A stretch of 64,000 nucleotides of DNA from Paraescarpia echinospica (Eukaryota > Annelida > Polychaeta > Sabellida > Siboglinidae). The DNA lies in the NCBI GenBank assembly GCA_020002185.1, contig CM034533.1:67740119-67804118 (forward strand), written 5' to 3'. Numbering within the stretch: the first letter of the stretch is position 1; each line of letters opens with the position of its first letter. Below, in pieces: positions 1 through 10,820 of the stretch. A program made the position numbers and the translations under genes. Below the pieces are notes generated by a model. It was given only the letters and a program-made list of their open reading frames with translations, was not told where the DNA came from and ran no database searches.

Positions 1-32
1 GGGATACCGCCAACCTTATGTGTGGTTGATTA

Positions 33-838
33 CTATTCGTAATATGTCTCCTTATACAGGCAAACGTGATATTTGTCAGGATGTAAGTTCATTTGCATCG
101 TATCCGACCAGTCTTGTAGTTTTGTCAGGTCTTCTTGTAGAGAGTTGGAGGAGTTGATGTCGTTTGTCAATGCAGAGTAGAGCTTGGTGTCGTCTGCAAA
201 CATGGAGGTCAGATTATAAATGTGTCCCGGGATATCGCTGACAAACATTGTGAATAGTATTGGTCCCAGGACTGACTCCAGATGAACTCCGCTAAGTACA
301 CTGCTCCAGTCTGATTGTTCTCCGTGTACTGATACCTTCTGTCTCCGGTCACACAGGAATGCTTCTATCCATCCTAAGGTTTTGATTCCTAGATTTCCAA
401 CTGTTTGAGAAGGCGCTGGTGTGGGACGGTGTCAAAAGCGTTTGCATAATCAAGGTAGATTAAGTCAACAGGTAGGTTGTGCATCAAAGCCTCAGTCCAG
501 ACATTCAGCGCGTCCAACAAGTTTGTGGTTGTACTTTTTCCGGCAGTGAAGCCATGCTGTTGCTCACGTTCGAGGTGATTTATATTGATGTGTTCTATGA
601 GCTGTTCAACAATCACTTTCACTAGAGTCTTGCAGATGATTGACGTCAGAGACACCGGTGTGTAATTTGCTGGGTTGCTCTTCTCAGATTTCTTGTAGAT
701 GGGACAAATGATAGCATCTTTCCATTGTCTTGGCAGGATTGATGTGTTTATGCTTGAGTTGAAGATTATGTTGAGAGGCATACCTAGTTGGCTTGCCGTC
801 TCCTTCAGGATTTTTGGGCTAACGCCATCAATTTTCAT
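33..838 (-). pseudogene. Non-LTR retrotransposon reverse transcriptase fragment (Jockey/CR1 superfamily)
   Basis: Two minus-strand reading frames (838-389 and 248-33) together cover much of a LINE reverse transcriptase. The first has the palm motif DLIYLDYANAFDTVPH and the upstream PIYKK block. The second has the catalytic FADDTKLY. Between them, in shifted frames, lies a block resembling the usual GVPQGSVLGP motif but reading SGVHLESVLGP, so the Q/G turn is damaged. A frameshift near 389 and the loss of the thumb region show it is dead. There is no endonuclease. The order is that of Jockey/CR1-type elements; the exact clade is not certain. Confidence 0.8.
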
Positions 839-1547
839 CAGTCATAAAAAAATTTCATCAATTATAAAATATAAAGAATGTCAACAGTGATCTATAACAC
901 AACCATGTTCAATTGTTTGTACCTTTCAGAACCTTTCAGAAACCGAAACAAAACTCTTATTTGGACATTTACTTTTAGAATTGGAACAATTCGGTGCGTT
1001 GCACCAAGTGGTGCTGTCGTGTCTATGTGCCACCGTGTAGTTCTCCTAGATCGCCGCCAGAGGGCGGTGTTGCATGCTGGCTTCACTAAAAACAGCGGAG
1101 TGGCGCCTATTTCCGTCTATTCTGTTTGGTTAAATAGCCTATTGTTGGAACAACAGAATGCAACAGTATATGCATTAATGACCTAACATCAGAGAAACAA
1201 TATAGTAAGTCAATAAGCTACAAATGAATAAGGTATATAAATGTATAATTTGGATGCCAGCTTCAGTATTATAATACTACAGCATTCTAGAAACACAAAT
1301 GTGCGTTTTGTAATCTAAAAATGGATTGTTGTATGTGTGTGTTTAGTTCTATGTTTATGAATTGAAATATGTAAATGTTATGTTGAGGCATTTATCAAAA
1401 TGTAGCAGTGGAACACTTTCTGATCACAAGTATATTTAGAAAAGGATACCACTATAAATACTGTTCTGACACTTACTGTTATTATCAGACAATTGTTGTC
1501 TTATGGAACGCTGTTTCATACATGTTGTCTACATTGTCAGATATGTG
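839..1547. other. Intergenic, no gene recognised
   Basis: AT-rich sequence with no convincing coding potential. A GC-rich patch at about 1000-1110 includes a CTCF-like core at 1054-1067 (see findings). The open frames here have no family features. Confidence 0.5.
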
Positions 1548-1840
1548 GAGCGCAGTGGCACAGTAGCTAGAGCATCTGAATTGAGGGAACCCAGGTTCGA
1601 ATCCTGTGCTGCCGTATCGAACCTTGGACAAATTATTTCGCTCTATGATGCTTCAGTTCATTCAGGTGTATAGATAAATATCCACCACTGGCTACCGACT
1701 GTGGTGAATAGTTTTCACGCATTAATTGCAGCGTGGCTTAATGCTTCTCAGAGAAGTCAAAATGGTGTTCAATTGAACAGGTCTGCCAGGGAGTACTGAA
1801 GACGGGATACTGTGCTATATAAAAACTTACATTTTTATTG
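1548..1840 (+). mobile_element. tRNA-derived SINE
   Basis: The head resembles a tRNA gene: an A-box-like stretch (GTGGCACAGTAGCTAGAGC) and a perfect B box (GGTTCGAATCC) about 35 bp later. It is followed by a non-tRNA body, including TTGGACAAATTATTTCGCTC and CGCATTAATTGCAGCGTGGC. The body recurs in diverged form at 27640-27875, which supports a dispersed family. It is not a working tRNA because the acceptor and anticodon stems are not conserved. LINE machinery would be needed for its movement. Confidence 0.7.
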
Positions 1841-2189
1841 GAAAATGTATATCTTATAAACATAACAATTTGGTGGTGTATAATAAACCTGCTATATGTA
1901 TTTGTGCTGCGTGTTCTTTCACATGTAAATAATTATTTTTAGATGCATTTTGTCATGCTGTTTTTGTGTATAATATTAGTGTTATTTTTGACACTCTCCC
2001 CTATTAATAACTGATCTACAACAGTTTACACAATATCATTACATTGTATTATAGATTGTTTGAATTTGCAGCAATTGTTGAAATAAATATAAATCATCGT
2101 AATTATTTGATAAAAAGCTCTTCTCTGTCATATGTCGTTGTCTATTTCATTTTTATTTTGCCCGATTTTCTGCTTGCCCGCCACATGAA
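1841..2189. other. Intergenic, nothing recognised
   Basis: AT-rich, low coding potential, no repeat or RNA gene seen. Confidence 0.5.
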
Positions 2190-2234
2190 AGACATTACTT
2201 ACTTACGTAGGTCTGTTTGCTCGCTGGGAGCAGA

Positions 2235-3746
2235 GGCCATCAACCATGGTCCTCCACTGTTGTCGGTTTGATGCTATTTTCTCAATTTCTTTCCAGGTTT
2301 TCCCATCTGCTTTCTTTCGCTTTCTGTGTCTCTCTGTCAGGTGTTTCTCGGTCTTCCTCTTTTTCCCTTCCCTGGGGGTTCCATGTAATTGCTTGTCGTT
2401 TGATGTTTGTTGCAGGTTTCCTTTGTGTATATCCTAGCCACCTTCATTTTCTCTTCTTTATTTCGTTTTCTATTGGTAGTTGTTTGATCCATTCTCATAG
2501 TGTAGTGTTGGGTACATTTTCTGACCACTTTTGGTGTATGATTCTGCGCAGGCATTTGTTGATGAAGGTCTGTAATCTTGTTAGTGTTTTCTGTGTAATT
2601 CGCCATGTCTCTGAACCATTGAATAACACTGACTTGACATTTGAGTTGAATATCCTCAATTTGGTGTTAAGCTTGATTTGTTTTGTCTTACAAATGTTTC
2701 TCAAAATGAGAAATGCCACTCTTGCTTTTTGTATCCTTGTTTTGACGTCTTCTGCTGTGCCTCCTCTCTTGTTAATTACGCTTCCCAGATATGTGAAGGA
2801 GTTGGTTTCTTCAATTGGTTCCCCTCCTAATATGACTAGGTTGTTATTCTTCGTGTTGGCTTTCATGATCTTTGTCTTGCTTCTGTTGATGTTAAGTCCT
2901 ATATATTTAGAAGCTCTGTTTTCTCCTGCATCTGTTGGTGACTGCGGGACCAGTGGATACAATTTCTTCTGTTTTCCGTTGTCTTTCATAATCCAATCCA
3001 TGGCAAGCAGGAAGAGGAATGATAACAGAAGGCAACCTTGGCTCACTCCTGTATTCACCATAACTGAGTCTGTGAGTTGTCCAGCATGAATGACCTTACA
3101 CGCCATGCCTTCATAGTTACTTTTTATCAGAGAAATAAATTTATATGGTATCCCGTAGTGTCGCAGGAGCTTCCATAGCGTTTCCCCGTCGAGGCTATCA
3201 AAAGGCTTTTCATAGTCTACAAAGTTTATGTACAGGGATGAGTCCCATTCCAATGATTGTTCAACTATAATTCGGAGTGTAGTTATTTGGTTGGTGCGTG
3301 ATCTGTCTTTACGGAAGCCTACCTTGTGATCTCTGAGTCTGGCGTCCACTGCTGTTTTCAGTCTGTCCAATATGACTCTGTTGAGGATCTTTCCGGGCAC
3401 TGACAGGAGCATTATCCCTGTGTAGTTCTTGCATTCCTGCAGGTCTCCTTTCTTTGGGAGTTTCTTTCCATTCAGCCGGTATTTCTTCTTGATCCCATAT
3501 CTTCCCAATCAGATCATGCAACATCTCTATGGACGTATCCATGTCTGCCTTGATTGCCTCTGCAGGAATTTCATCTTGGCCGGAAGCTTTCCCTCTCTTC
3601 AGGTGGTGGATGGCTTTCTCGATCTCTGCCTTGCTTGGTTTTTTGCAGTTTACCTGGAGTAATTCTTCAGCTAGTGGGATATTTGGTGGGTTCTGTGGTG
3701 GTGGTCGGTTCAGCAGTTCATTAAAATGTTCCCTCCATCTCTTCAA
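2235..3746 (-). pseudogene. RTE-like reverse transcriptase, catalytic block deleted
   Basis: Overlapping minus-strand frames (3746-3309, 3508-2495, 2606-2337) cover the linker, palm and thumb. Visible blocks are IHHLKRGKASGQDEIPAE, QSLEWDSSLYINFVDYEK (palm A; the usual KAFDS is changed to KPFDS) and TGVSQGCLL (palm B). The FADD catalytic block expected after this is missing: the sequence goes from DWIMKDNGKQKKLYPLVPQ almost directly to GLNINRSKTK, so an internal deletion removed the active site. The basic C-terminus ends in GKRGRPRNT. It is a dead copy. Confidence 0.8.
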
Positions 3747-4019
3747 TTGTTCTTCGTCTATGGTAAGTACGTTGCCATCCTTGTCTTTGATTGGTCTGTC
3801 TGCGTGCTTTTACTTTCCTGCTACCTTTCATGTTGTGTCATACAGTTGTTTCATGTTCCCTTGGGCTGCGGCATCCTCTGCTTCCTTGGCACGGTCGTTG
3901 ATAAAGTTTTTTCTTTGACTGTTTTTACGCTTTTCTTGACCGCTCTGTTTGCCTTTGCATACTGTTCTTTGGCTGCTGCTTTCGCTGCTTCTTATTAATT
4001 GCGCCTTTCTTTTCCTTCC

Positions 4020-5081
4020 TCACTTAGAGATCCACTCCTTCTGTTGGTATTTACTCTTTCTTAGGACTTCGCTGCATGTGGTGGTCCATGATTCCTTTAT
4101 ATTTTGCCACTGGGTGTCTATGTCAATGTTTCCTTCTTCGAGAAGGTCTTGTGAGACTTCATAGTTGTTGCAGATTGTGGGTCGGGATGCCTCTGTTGTG
4201 ACTCTGTCCTTTAGGAAGTCCACACTGTATCTTGTTCTGATGCACCTCTTTACATCTCTCTTCTTCAGCTTCATTTTCAGTCTGGCCAGCACTAGGATGT
4301 GGTCTGAGGCGGCGTCTGCTCCTCTATGTACCCGCACGTCTTGCAGTGATCTTCTGAACTTTCTTTCTACACAGATGTGGTCGATTTGGTTTTCTGTATG
4401 GTGGTCTGGCGATATCCATGTAGCTTTGTGAATTCTGCTGTGCGGGAATACGCTACCGGCAATGATCATGTTGTTAAATGCGCAGAAGTGTGCCAACATC
4501 TCTCCATTTTCATTCATTGGCCCCAGTCTATGTCTGCCTATGACTTCTTCGTACCCGCTGTTTGTTGATCCTATCTTGGCATTGGGGTCTTCTTTGAGTA
4601 TCGTCATGTCTTTGTCCTTCAGTTTGTCAAGCAATGCTTGCAGTCTGTTGTAGAAGTCCTCGTTTGTTTCTTCATCGTTGTCATTGGTTGGTCCATAGCA
4701 CTGTATGATGCTTAGCTGGATCATTTTCTTCTTTGTTTTGAATGCGGCATAGATGATCCTTGGTCCCACTGCCTCCCAGCTGACGAGGGCGCTCTGTGCC
4801 TCTTGTGACACCACTAATGCCACTCCTTCTGTGTGGTGGGCATCTTCGTCTCCATACCACGAGTAAAGTATCATTTCTCCTGTGTTCAGTCTGACGTGTC
4901 CTGACTGTGGCCACTTTGTTTCGCATAGTCCTAATACTGTGATGTTATAGGCACGTCGTTCCCTTACTATTTGGGCTGCTTTGGTTGTTTCGTACATGGT
5001 TCTCATGTTCCGATTTGAGAAATTTTTCTTGGTAGATAAGAAGGGCATCGGCGATATAGCTTCCTTCCGGTTTTCATTGAG
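4020..5081 (-). pseudogene. RTE-like apurinic endonuclease domain
   Basis: An open frame of about 350 codons. It shows the APE-type endonuclease order: GLCETKW, a QCYGPTND block, the degraded metal-site block KEDPNAKIG (normally GDFNAKIG), then NQIDHICV and the catalytic-end motif GADAASDHILV. In life this domain nicks target DNA to prime reverse transcription. The D of the GDFNAK block is changed to KEDPNAK, which probably harms activity. The open frame runs to 5117 but the bases beyond 5081 are likely flanking DNA. A frame break separates it from the reverse transcriptase. Confidence 0.8.
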
Positions 5082-5255
5082 AGACATTAAGTACACCGTA
5101 TTACAAAGGTAGCTCATATAACACAGAATAACAAGTAAACTTTTTTATGAGTGTTATTCTTGGGTCAGGTTGTTTGTAACATACAGTATATGGAATCATA
5201 TTTGTGTGTAGTGGTAATCGTGTGTAATTGTTGGCCATTTGAAAGTTGCCTAGGT

Positions 5256-6337
5256 TTCAACTACAATTACTTACTTACGGCTCCCGTAACCTGCCTGGGT
5301 CATAGGGGCGCTGCATTGCTGAATGTTTCACCAGTCGACGCCAATCTTCGCGGTTGTGTGTTAATGTCCGAGTTTCTGCAAAGGTCTTCCCCGGTCCATT
5401 CTGCAATAGTGTCTGACCATCTCTTCCTCTGTTTTCCCCGGCACTGTTCCTTGTAGTATTGTTTTTGTGAGCCCGCTTGATCGTGTTACATGACCATGGC
5501 CATCTCAGTTTCCTCTTTTTTTACTGTGGTCAGCAGGTCTTCGTAATGTCCCACATGTTGAGTGATGATTTTTCTGATTTCATCGTTGGTGCTGTGGTCC
5601 GTCTAGGAAATACCGAGGATTCTTCGGTAGCATTTCATTTCCACTGCAGCAATTCTTCTTTGCAGTTCCGCTGAGAGGGTCCATGATTCGCAACAGAAAG
5701 ATGGAAAGGACCAGTGTACGTACTAGTTTAAGTTTAGATTTCAGTGCGATGTTTTTGTCTCTCCAAACTGGTTTCAATTTCGCCAGTGCTGCTAATGTTT
5801 GCGCAGATCTTGCAAGGATTTCGTTCCTGGAACACTCGTCATTGATGATAGCTCCGAGGTACATGAATTGACTTACTGTTTCCAGTTCGTGTCCATTGGC
5901 AGTTATTCAGGACCTCATTGCATTTTTGCTGTTTGTCATTAGCTTGTTTTTTTCTGTGCTAATTTCCATTCCATATCTGGCTGATGTTTCGTCCAGTCGG
6001 TTCACAGGGTTAGCAAGTTCCTCTTCACTTCTAGCCAACCCGTCGATGTCATCAGCGAACCGTAGGTTGGTTATGATGCGTCCTCCAATGTTGACTGAGC
6101 CAGTGTGATCTTCCAGGGCATCTGTCATTATTCGTTCCAGGAAAATGTTTAATAATGTAGGTGACAAGAGGCATCCTTGACGGACTCCTACTGCTGTGTG
6201 GAACCATTCACCTACAGCGCCTTGCTTTAGCATATAGCTGTTCGATGGTGTGTACTAGTGTTCGTCCAATATTGTAGTTCTTCATTGTTGCCCATAGTGC
6301 GGCATGCCACACCCTGTCAAATGCCTTCAACTACAAT
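5256..6337 (-). mobile_element. Second RTE-like LINE 3' fragment with 12-bp target duplication
   Basis: Minus-strand frames 6233-5907 and 5864-5580 encode a reverse transcriptase 3' half: GVRQGCLLSPTLLNIFLERI, the catalytic block LRFADDIDGLA, GMEISTEKNK and a thumb starting MYLGAIIND. TTCAACTACAAT is present at 5256-5267 and 6326-6337, bracketing the insert exactly, so this is a 1058-bp 5'-truncated insertion with a 12-bp target duplication. The 3' end has a short GTAA repeat. Frameshifts break the thumb. It is a different family from the neighbour at 2190-5089. Confidence 0.85.
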
Positions 6338-6823
6338 GCAAGCAGTCAAATATGGGTATACTGATTATGTCAGATTTGTCTGCAGCTGTTGTTATCCAAA
6401 ATATGGTACCAACCAGAAAGTTGTAAAAGATGTACAGACAATGACTAAGCTATTGATGTAATCATAATTACATGCACCAGTTGATTACACTAATTTTCTC
6501 AGTAATCATACTAATACATTTTAGTAGTAATCCTATTTGACTACATTTGTGACAAGGCCTGGGGTAAAATACATTACAATGTAATATACTACTATTACCT
6601 ATTTTCCTTCCTATCAGTATTACATGCTGAATTTGATATATTACTATTGCATTTGTAGCAATTACTGTTGTTATTATCTTTTTCATGTGAACTATATAGT
6701 ATAATACATGGTATGCATAAATATGTACCACAAAATATAACAATTATATTAAGTATTATTGATATCTGTAAATTTTAGAACATGTAATTGTTAGAAAAGT
6801 TAGTTCGTATGATCCAATCGTCT
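6338..6823. other. Intergenic, nothing recognised
   Basis: AT-rich DNA with no homology, repeat or RNA gene that I can support. Confidence 0.4.
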
Positions 6824-7495
6824 TCAACCAAATGTAATGCGGATTACTCTTTTTTGTAATAAGAAAATACAGTTAGTAATTGTTGGGTACGTGTTTCCCC
6901 ACATCTCTGCACAATAATTTAAATACGGCAAAAAGAGAGAACTGTATAGAATACGTCTACTGTTTATATAAAGTAGATGACTGCATCTATGCATTATAGC
7001 AGTACTTTTTGAAAGCTTTGATTGTACGTATTTTATATGAGCTTTCCAATTTAGTAGATCATCAGTAAACACACCCAAAAACTTGGTGACCCTTACTCTT
7101 TCGATATTAACATTTCGTATTTTTATATTAACATCTTTGTTGAGCATACGATTTCCAAATAACATATAATTGGATTTAGATATGTTCAGAGTTAATTTAT
7201 TTACTGCAAACCATGTATACATTTGGTCCAGTACTTTACATACGGTTTCGTTTAGTTTATTGATGTTACTATTTGCATAAAAAATATTAGTATCGTCTGA
7301 AAAAAGAATGTATTTTACTAGATTATATATGTTACACATATCATTAACGCATAAAATGAATAGTTTGGGGAGCAAGATCGAACCCTGTGGGACACCACGT
7401 GAAATATTGCGCACAGCAGAATTACATTTGTCAATGGACACAAATTGTTTTCTGTTTTCTAGATAACTGTTTTACCAGTTAAATGCCACACCAGT
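6824..7495 (-). pseudogene. Non-LTR reverse transcriptase fragment
   Basis: A 205-codon minus-strand frame holds the second half of a reverse transcriptase: GVPQGSILLPKLFILCVND, the catalytic box as FSDDTNIFY (FADD changed to FSDD), NKLTLNISKSNYMLF, then the thumb with FLGVFTDDLLNW and LPYLNYCAEMWGNTY. The coding similarity continues in frame a little beyond the first Met, up to the MITE at 7498. It has no endonuclease and is 5' truncated. It belongs to the Jockey/CR1 superfamily but differs from the other LINEs here. Confidence 0.8.
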
Positions 7496-7497
7496 TA

Positions 7498-7672
7498 GTT
7501 AGTTAGTACTATATGTGTATATTACAACAACAAAAAGTCCACCGAAATCCATGTGGTGGAACATTGTCATTTTTGACGACAATGACAAGTGGTCAAAAGT
7601 CGCTGCCAATGTTCCACCACATGGATTTCGGTGGACTTTTTTGTGGTAATATACACATATAGTACTAACTAA
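7498..7672. mobile_element. MITE-like palindromic element with about 67-bp inverted repeats
   Basis: The first about 67 bases and the last about 67 bases are near-perfect reverse complements, from TTAGTTAGTACTATATGTG at the left to CACATATAGTACTAACTAA at the right, around a spacer of about 40 bp. Such long terminal repeats with no coding room mark a non-autonomous DNA transposon or foldback element. It sits exactly at the 5' limit of the LINE fragment 6824-7495. The open frame that crosses it is just the palindrome read through. Confidence 0.8.
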
Positions 7673-7762
7673 AACACTGTCATAATTACTATTGCAATTT
7701 GTTTGAGGTTGACCCTCTTTTGGGCATAGATTGATTGGACTAATTGAATGTTGACAGGCCAA

Positions 7763-8339
7763 CCAGGTTTATAACAATTATAGCTGCGTTTCAATATAAA
7801 CTTTCACCGACGCATTTAAATAGAATGGAACAAATTACACAAATACGAAAGAGATACTGAATTGTCAGTGCACACAACAATAATCATTGTTACGTCGTTT
7901 TGTCTTGGAAGCTGGAGTAGATTTTCCTTGTTATTGACGTGTGCAACTACAAATCTTGTGACACGATAATTCTTAATCACATATAACGAACGCTATGATT
8001 TCACGGCATTAATTGTTACTGAACATGACGTATTTGATACAAATAACACGATTAATAACGTCTTGATTTTGCTTAGACAACAACAAGCATGACACGTTTT
8101 CATGTTATTGTTGACGTTCCAAAATGTCGGGGCTCTGTAAACGGCGGAACGAGGCGGAACAACGATTTTTACATCGGTTCCCGATGTAAAAATCTATCTA
8201 ACATTCGACGTGTGCTTCGCATCAGACTGGTACTTCATGCATACTTAAATTCTTAATCTGTATAATTATGCCTTCATATTGTCGGACAGGGTGTATTACA
8301 TGAATATTTAATTGTGTGAAGTATAAGTCTGATTCAAAA
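7763..8339. other. Intergenic; contains a perfect 14-bp hairpin
   Basis: No gene recognised. At 8164-8177 and 8181-8194 two 14-base arms (GATTTTTACATCGG and its complement) flank a 3-base loop. The rest is unremarkable. Confidence 0.5.
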
Positions 8340-8456
8340 TAATACATATATACATGCATGCGTACGTACGTGCGTACGTACGGACACACACATACCCACC
8401 TACCTACCCACCTTTACCTACCCACCTACCTCCCACCTACCTACACACACACATAC
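8340..8456. repeat. Low-complexity tandem CGTA / CCTA / CA tract
   Basis: Simple-sequence blocks: alternating gcgtacgtacgt, then imperfect repeats of cctacccacctac, then cacacacaca. Replication slippage explains it. Confidence 0.85.
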
Positions 8457-9186
8457 GTTTCCTCGATTTTAGTTACATTCCCCATCTCGTATATACAACC
8501 ACTGTGTGTGCCTAAACTTAACAAATGACTCGTTTTATCCGCCAGCCCCTACTTATGTACGCGGTGACACGGAAACACGAACGTTCAACAGTTGTATATT
8601 CTCAATTCATAAACAAATAGGTATTTGTTTATACGTCATACCGTAACTAACCCGGATGTCGAGCGAAACTCCGCTCCTATCGGGGTCAGCACACTATTGG
8701 TTTTCCCATAGGCGACCATGTTAACGTTTTGTCTGAGTATAAGAAAACGTGACCTATAAAATATTTTAAACTTCTCACCTCCTGTTATCATCATCTCACT
8801 GACATGCTGATAGATTTTTAAAAAAATTGTACACTTCTAGCTCTCGCAAAATGCCTGTATGTGTGACTTTGTCAAATCACGCTAAGACACGATTTGACAA
8901 AGGTTTAGCCATAACAACCAGTTCAAAACAAGATGGCGAATCTGTAGACAACTTACACAAAGCGCGCCAAAACCAAATCGCCCCTAAAACAACCCAAAAT
9001 CAGTCCATTCACACAAAGCTTACGTATTATACTGTTACAAATCCGGATTGTACGCTGTCAGCAACACACAAGAAACCAACAGCAAACACAATATACAATA
9101 CAATAAACTGTCTACTAACTGGCAAATTGTACTACTGTCTTTTACATCTACTGTGATCTTACAACTACTGTGATTTTATATTAGCT

Positions 9187-9997
9187 GTGATATATAACTT
9201 AATCATAAAAACAATACCCACATCTATAGTGGAATATAATCTCTTGTTTTTGCTTTTGTTTCACAACTGTACAAGCAAAGCAGCTTGTGCAATAGCTGCT
9301 CTTATGATGGTGCCACCCAAAATGGGCACACCAGTGGTAGTTCTGATTAGTATCATTATTGCATTCATACCCAAATTCCCGATACACCTGGACCATACCC
9401 AATTCACGGACGATCCAAATGGTCTGCTAACATATGATAGGTCTTGCTGGACTGACACAAGTATTAGACTGGCACTAGCTTTCACCAGAGACTCCCGTAA
9501 CAAGTACCACACCAAACTGGCTTATGCAATCCCTACATCGGGACACAAAACATGTTATCTTGTCCTACTAATCCTCTGTGGGGACATCCAAACAAACCCC
9601 GGCCCAGTCAGACACCCCTGTTGCTTCAAATCACCGAGCAGTCTGCTGCGACCGGTGCAACCAATGGGTACATATTAAATGTTGTGACATAAGTCCAGAT
9701 CAATATAATCTCCTCTGTAACAGTTCCTGTTCCTGGCACTGCATGAAATGCGACCATCCTAACTACAGTCATTCCTTCTTCCAAGACCACTTATTGAAAT
9801 GTTCTCACAACCGATATAACAGCCTTAGTGACACAGACCAAAATAACCAAAACATTGCCTCCACACACAGATCTCTCAAACAAACACGAGTCGTACATCC
9901 CAAACCTGGGATCCAACCTTTGGACCAAACCCTCAAAATGCATCAACCCCTGAACGTCGTAAGAAAACCAAACGTAACACACTTAGCGAAATTCTAA
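9187..9997 (+). pseudogene. LINE N-terminal protein: 2A-like motif and PHD zinc finger (frameshifted)
   Basis: The first frame (9187-9678) reaches LVLLILCGDIQTNPGP, whose end is 2A-like (consensus D-V/I-E-x-N-P-G-P, here with Q for E). In 2A peptides the ribosome fails to link G to the final P, releasing two proteins; related motifs are known near the start of CR1-type LINE proteins. A second frame (9578-9997) then carries a PHD-type finger: CCDRCNQWVHIKC, later SCSWHCMKC. PHD fingers bind histone tails and are known in CR1-like LINEs. A frameshift at about 9606-9635 separates the two parts. Confidence 0.75.
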
Positions 9998-10820
9998 TCA
10001 ATACCAACAGTGTCAAAAGCATCGCAAAGACAACCCAATTAAAAACAACTATTCAGTCAAATAATCCTGACATCATATTCCTAGTCGAAACCAAAATAGA
10101 CGAAAACTACCCTACCTATTCGTTCCTACCACCTAACTATAGCGCCATCCGAAAGGACAGAAACACCCATGGTGGTGGAGTTCTCATAGCCTTCCGCGAT
10201 GCCGTTGTAGCAGAACAAATTACAAAACTAAACTCAAGCTGTGAAATACTATGGACAAAAATCCATTTCACACGAAACAAATCCATATACTTTGCATCCT
10301 ACTACCGACCCCCCAGTGACCACCTTCAATCCCTTGAAGCTCTCCACGAATCCTAACAAAACTGTACAGATCACACAAAAACTTCTCCTAATGTAGTTAT
10401 AGCAGGTGACCTGATATTAACTGGGGCAAGCAGCAAACCACTGACAACAGAACTGCCAGCAAGCATAACAAACTGCTAGAAATAATTAGAGAATTTGGAT
10501 TACAAAACATGGTCAACGATCCCACACGAGGTGATTCCGGCAATATCCTTGACCTCATACTCACTTCTAATCCATCGATAATTGCTAACACTCACACCAC
10601 TCCCGGCATGAGTGATCATGAAGCTGTGACCTTTAACGTAAACCTAAATCCAACCCGTAACAGTAAACCACCACACAAAATGTTCCAATATAAATCTGCA
10701 AACTGGGATAAGCTTAAAGACGACATAAAACAACTAACAACAACATACTTTGACACGAACCCAAATTCAACAGATGTCAACACAAATTGGAACTTTTCCG
10801 GAATAATCTTACTTCATTAG
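9998..10820 (+). pseudogene. LINE APE-type endonuclease (interrupted)
   Basis: Reading frames in this stretch give the APE-type endonuclease blocks: NNPDIIFLVETKID, then RKDRNTHGGGVLIAF, ASYYRPPSD, and from 10509 a frame with DSGNILDLILTSNPS and the catalytic-end motif GMSDHEAVTFNV. A stop at about 10355 and a frameshift at about 10410 break it. It would nick chromosomal DNA for target-primed reverse transcription. Confidence 0.75.

Larger units (their letters stand above)
2190..5089 (-). mobile_element. RTE-like non-LTR retrotransposon, 5'-truncated, with 8-bp target duplication
   Basis: One LINE insertion read on the minus strand: endonuclease (5081-4020), linker and reverse transcriptase (about 3746-2500), then a basic C-terminal domain (2500-2235). 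Its 3' end is a short GTAA repeat (plus-strand acttacttacg at 2197-2207), as is typical of RTE-type elements. The 8-bp AGACATTA occurs at 2190-2197 and again at 5082-5089, outside the coding part, which fits a target-site duplication and places the 5' truncation at about 5081 within the endonuclease start. Protein style (IQCYGPTND, GADAASDH, GVSQGCLL) fits the RTE/RTE-X group. Confidence 0.8.

Noticed and set aside
1548..1620. Functional tRNA gene
   Set aside because: The B box is good but the arms do not pair as a cloverleaf, and a SINE body follows.
2217..3089. 290-codon plus-strand frame and other plus-strand frames to 5.7 kb
   Set aside because: They are the antisense of the RTE-like reverse transcriptase and endonuclease.
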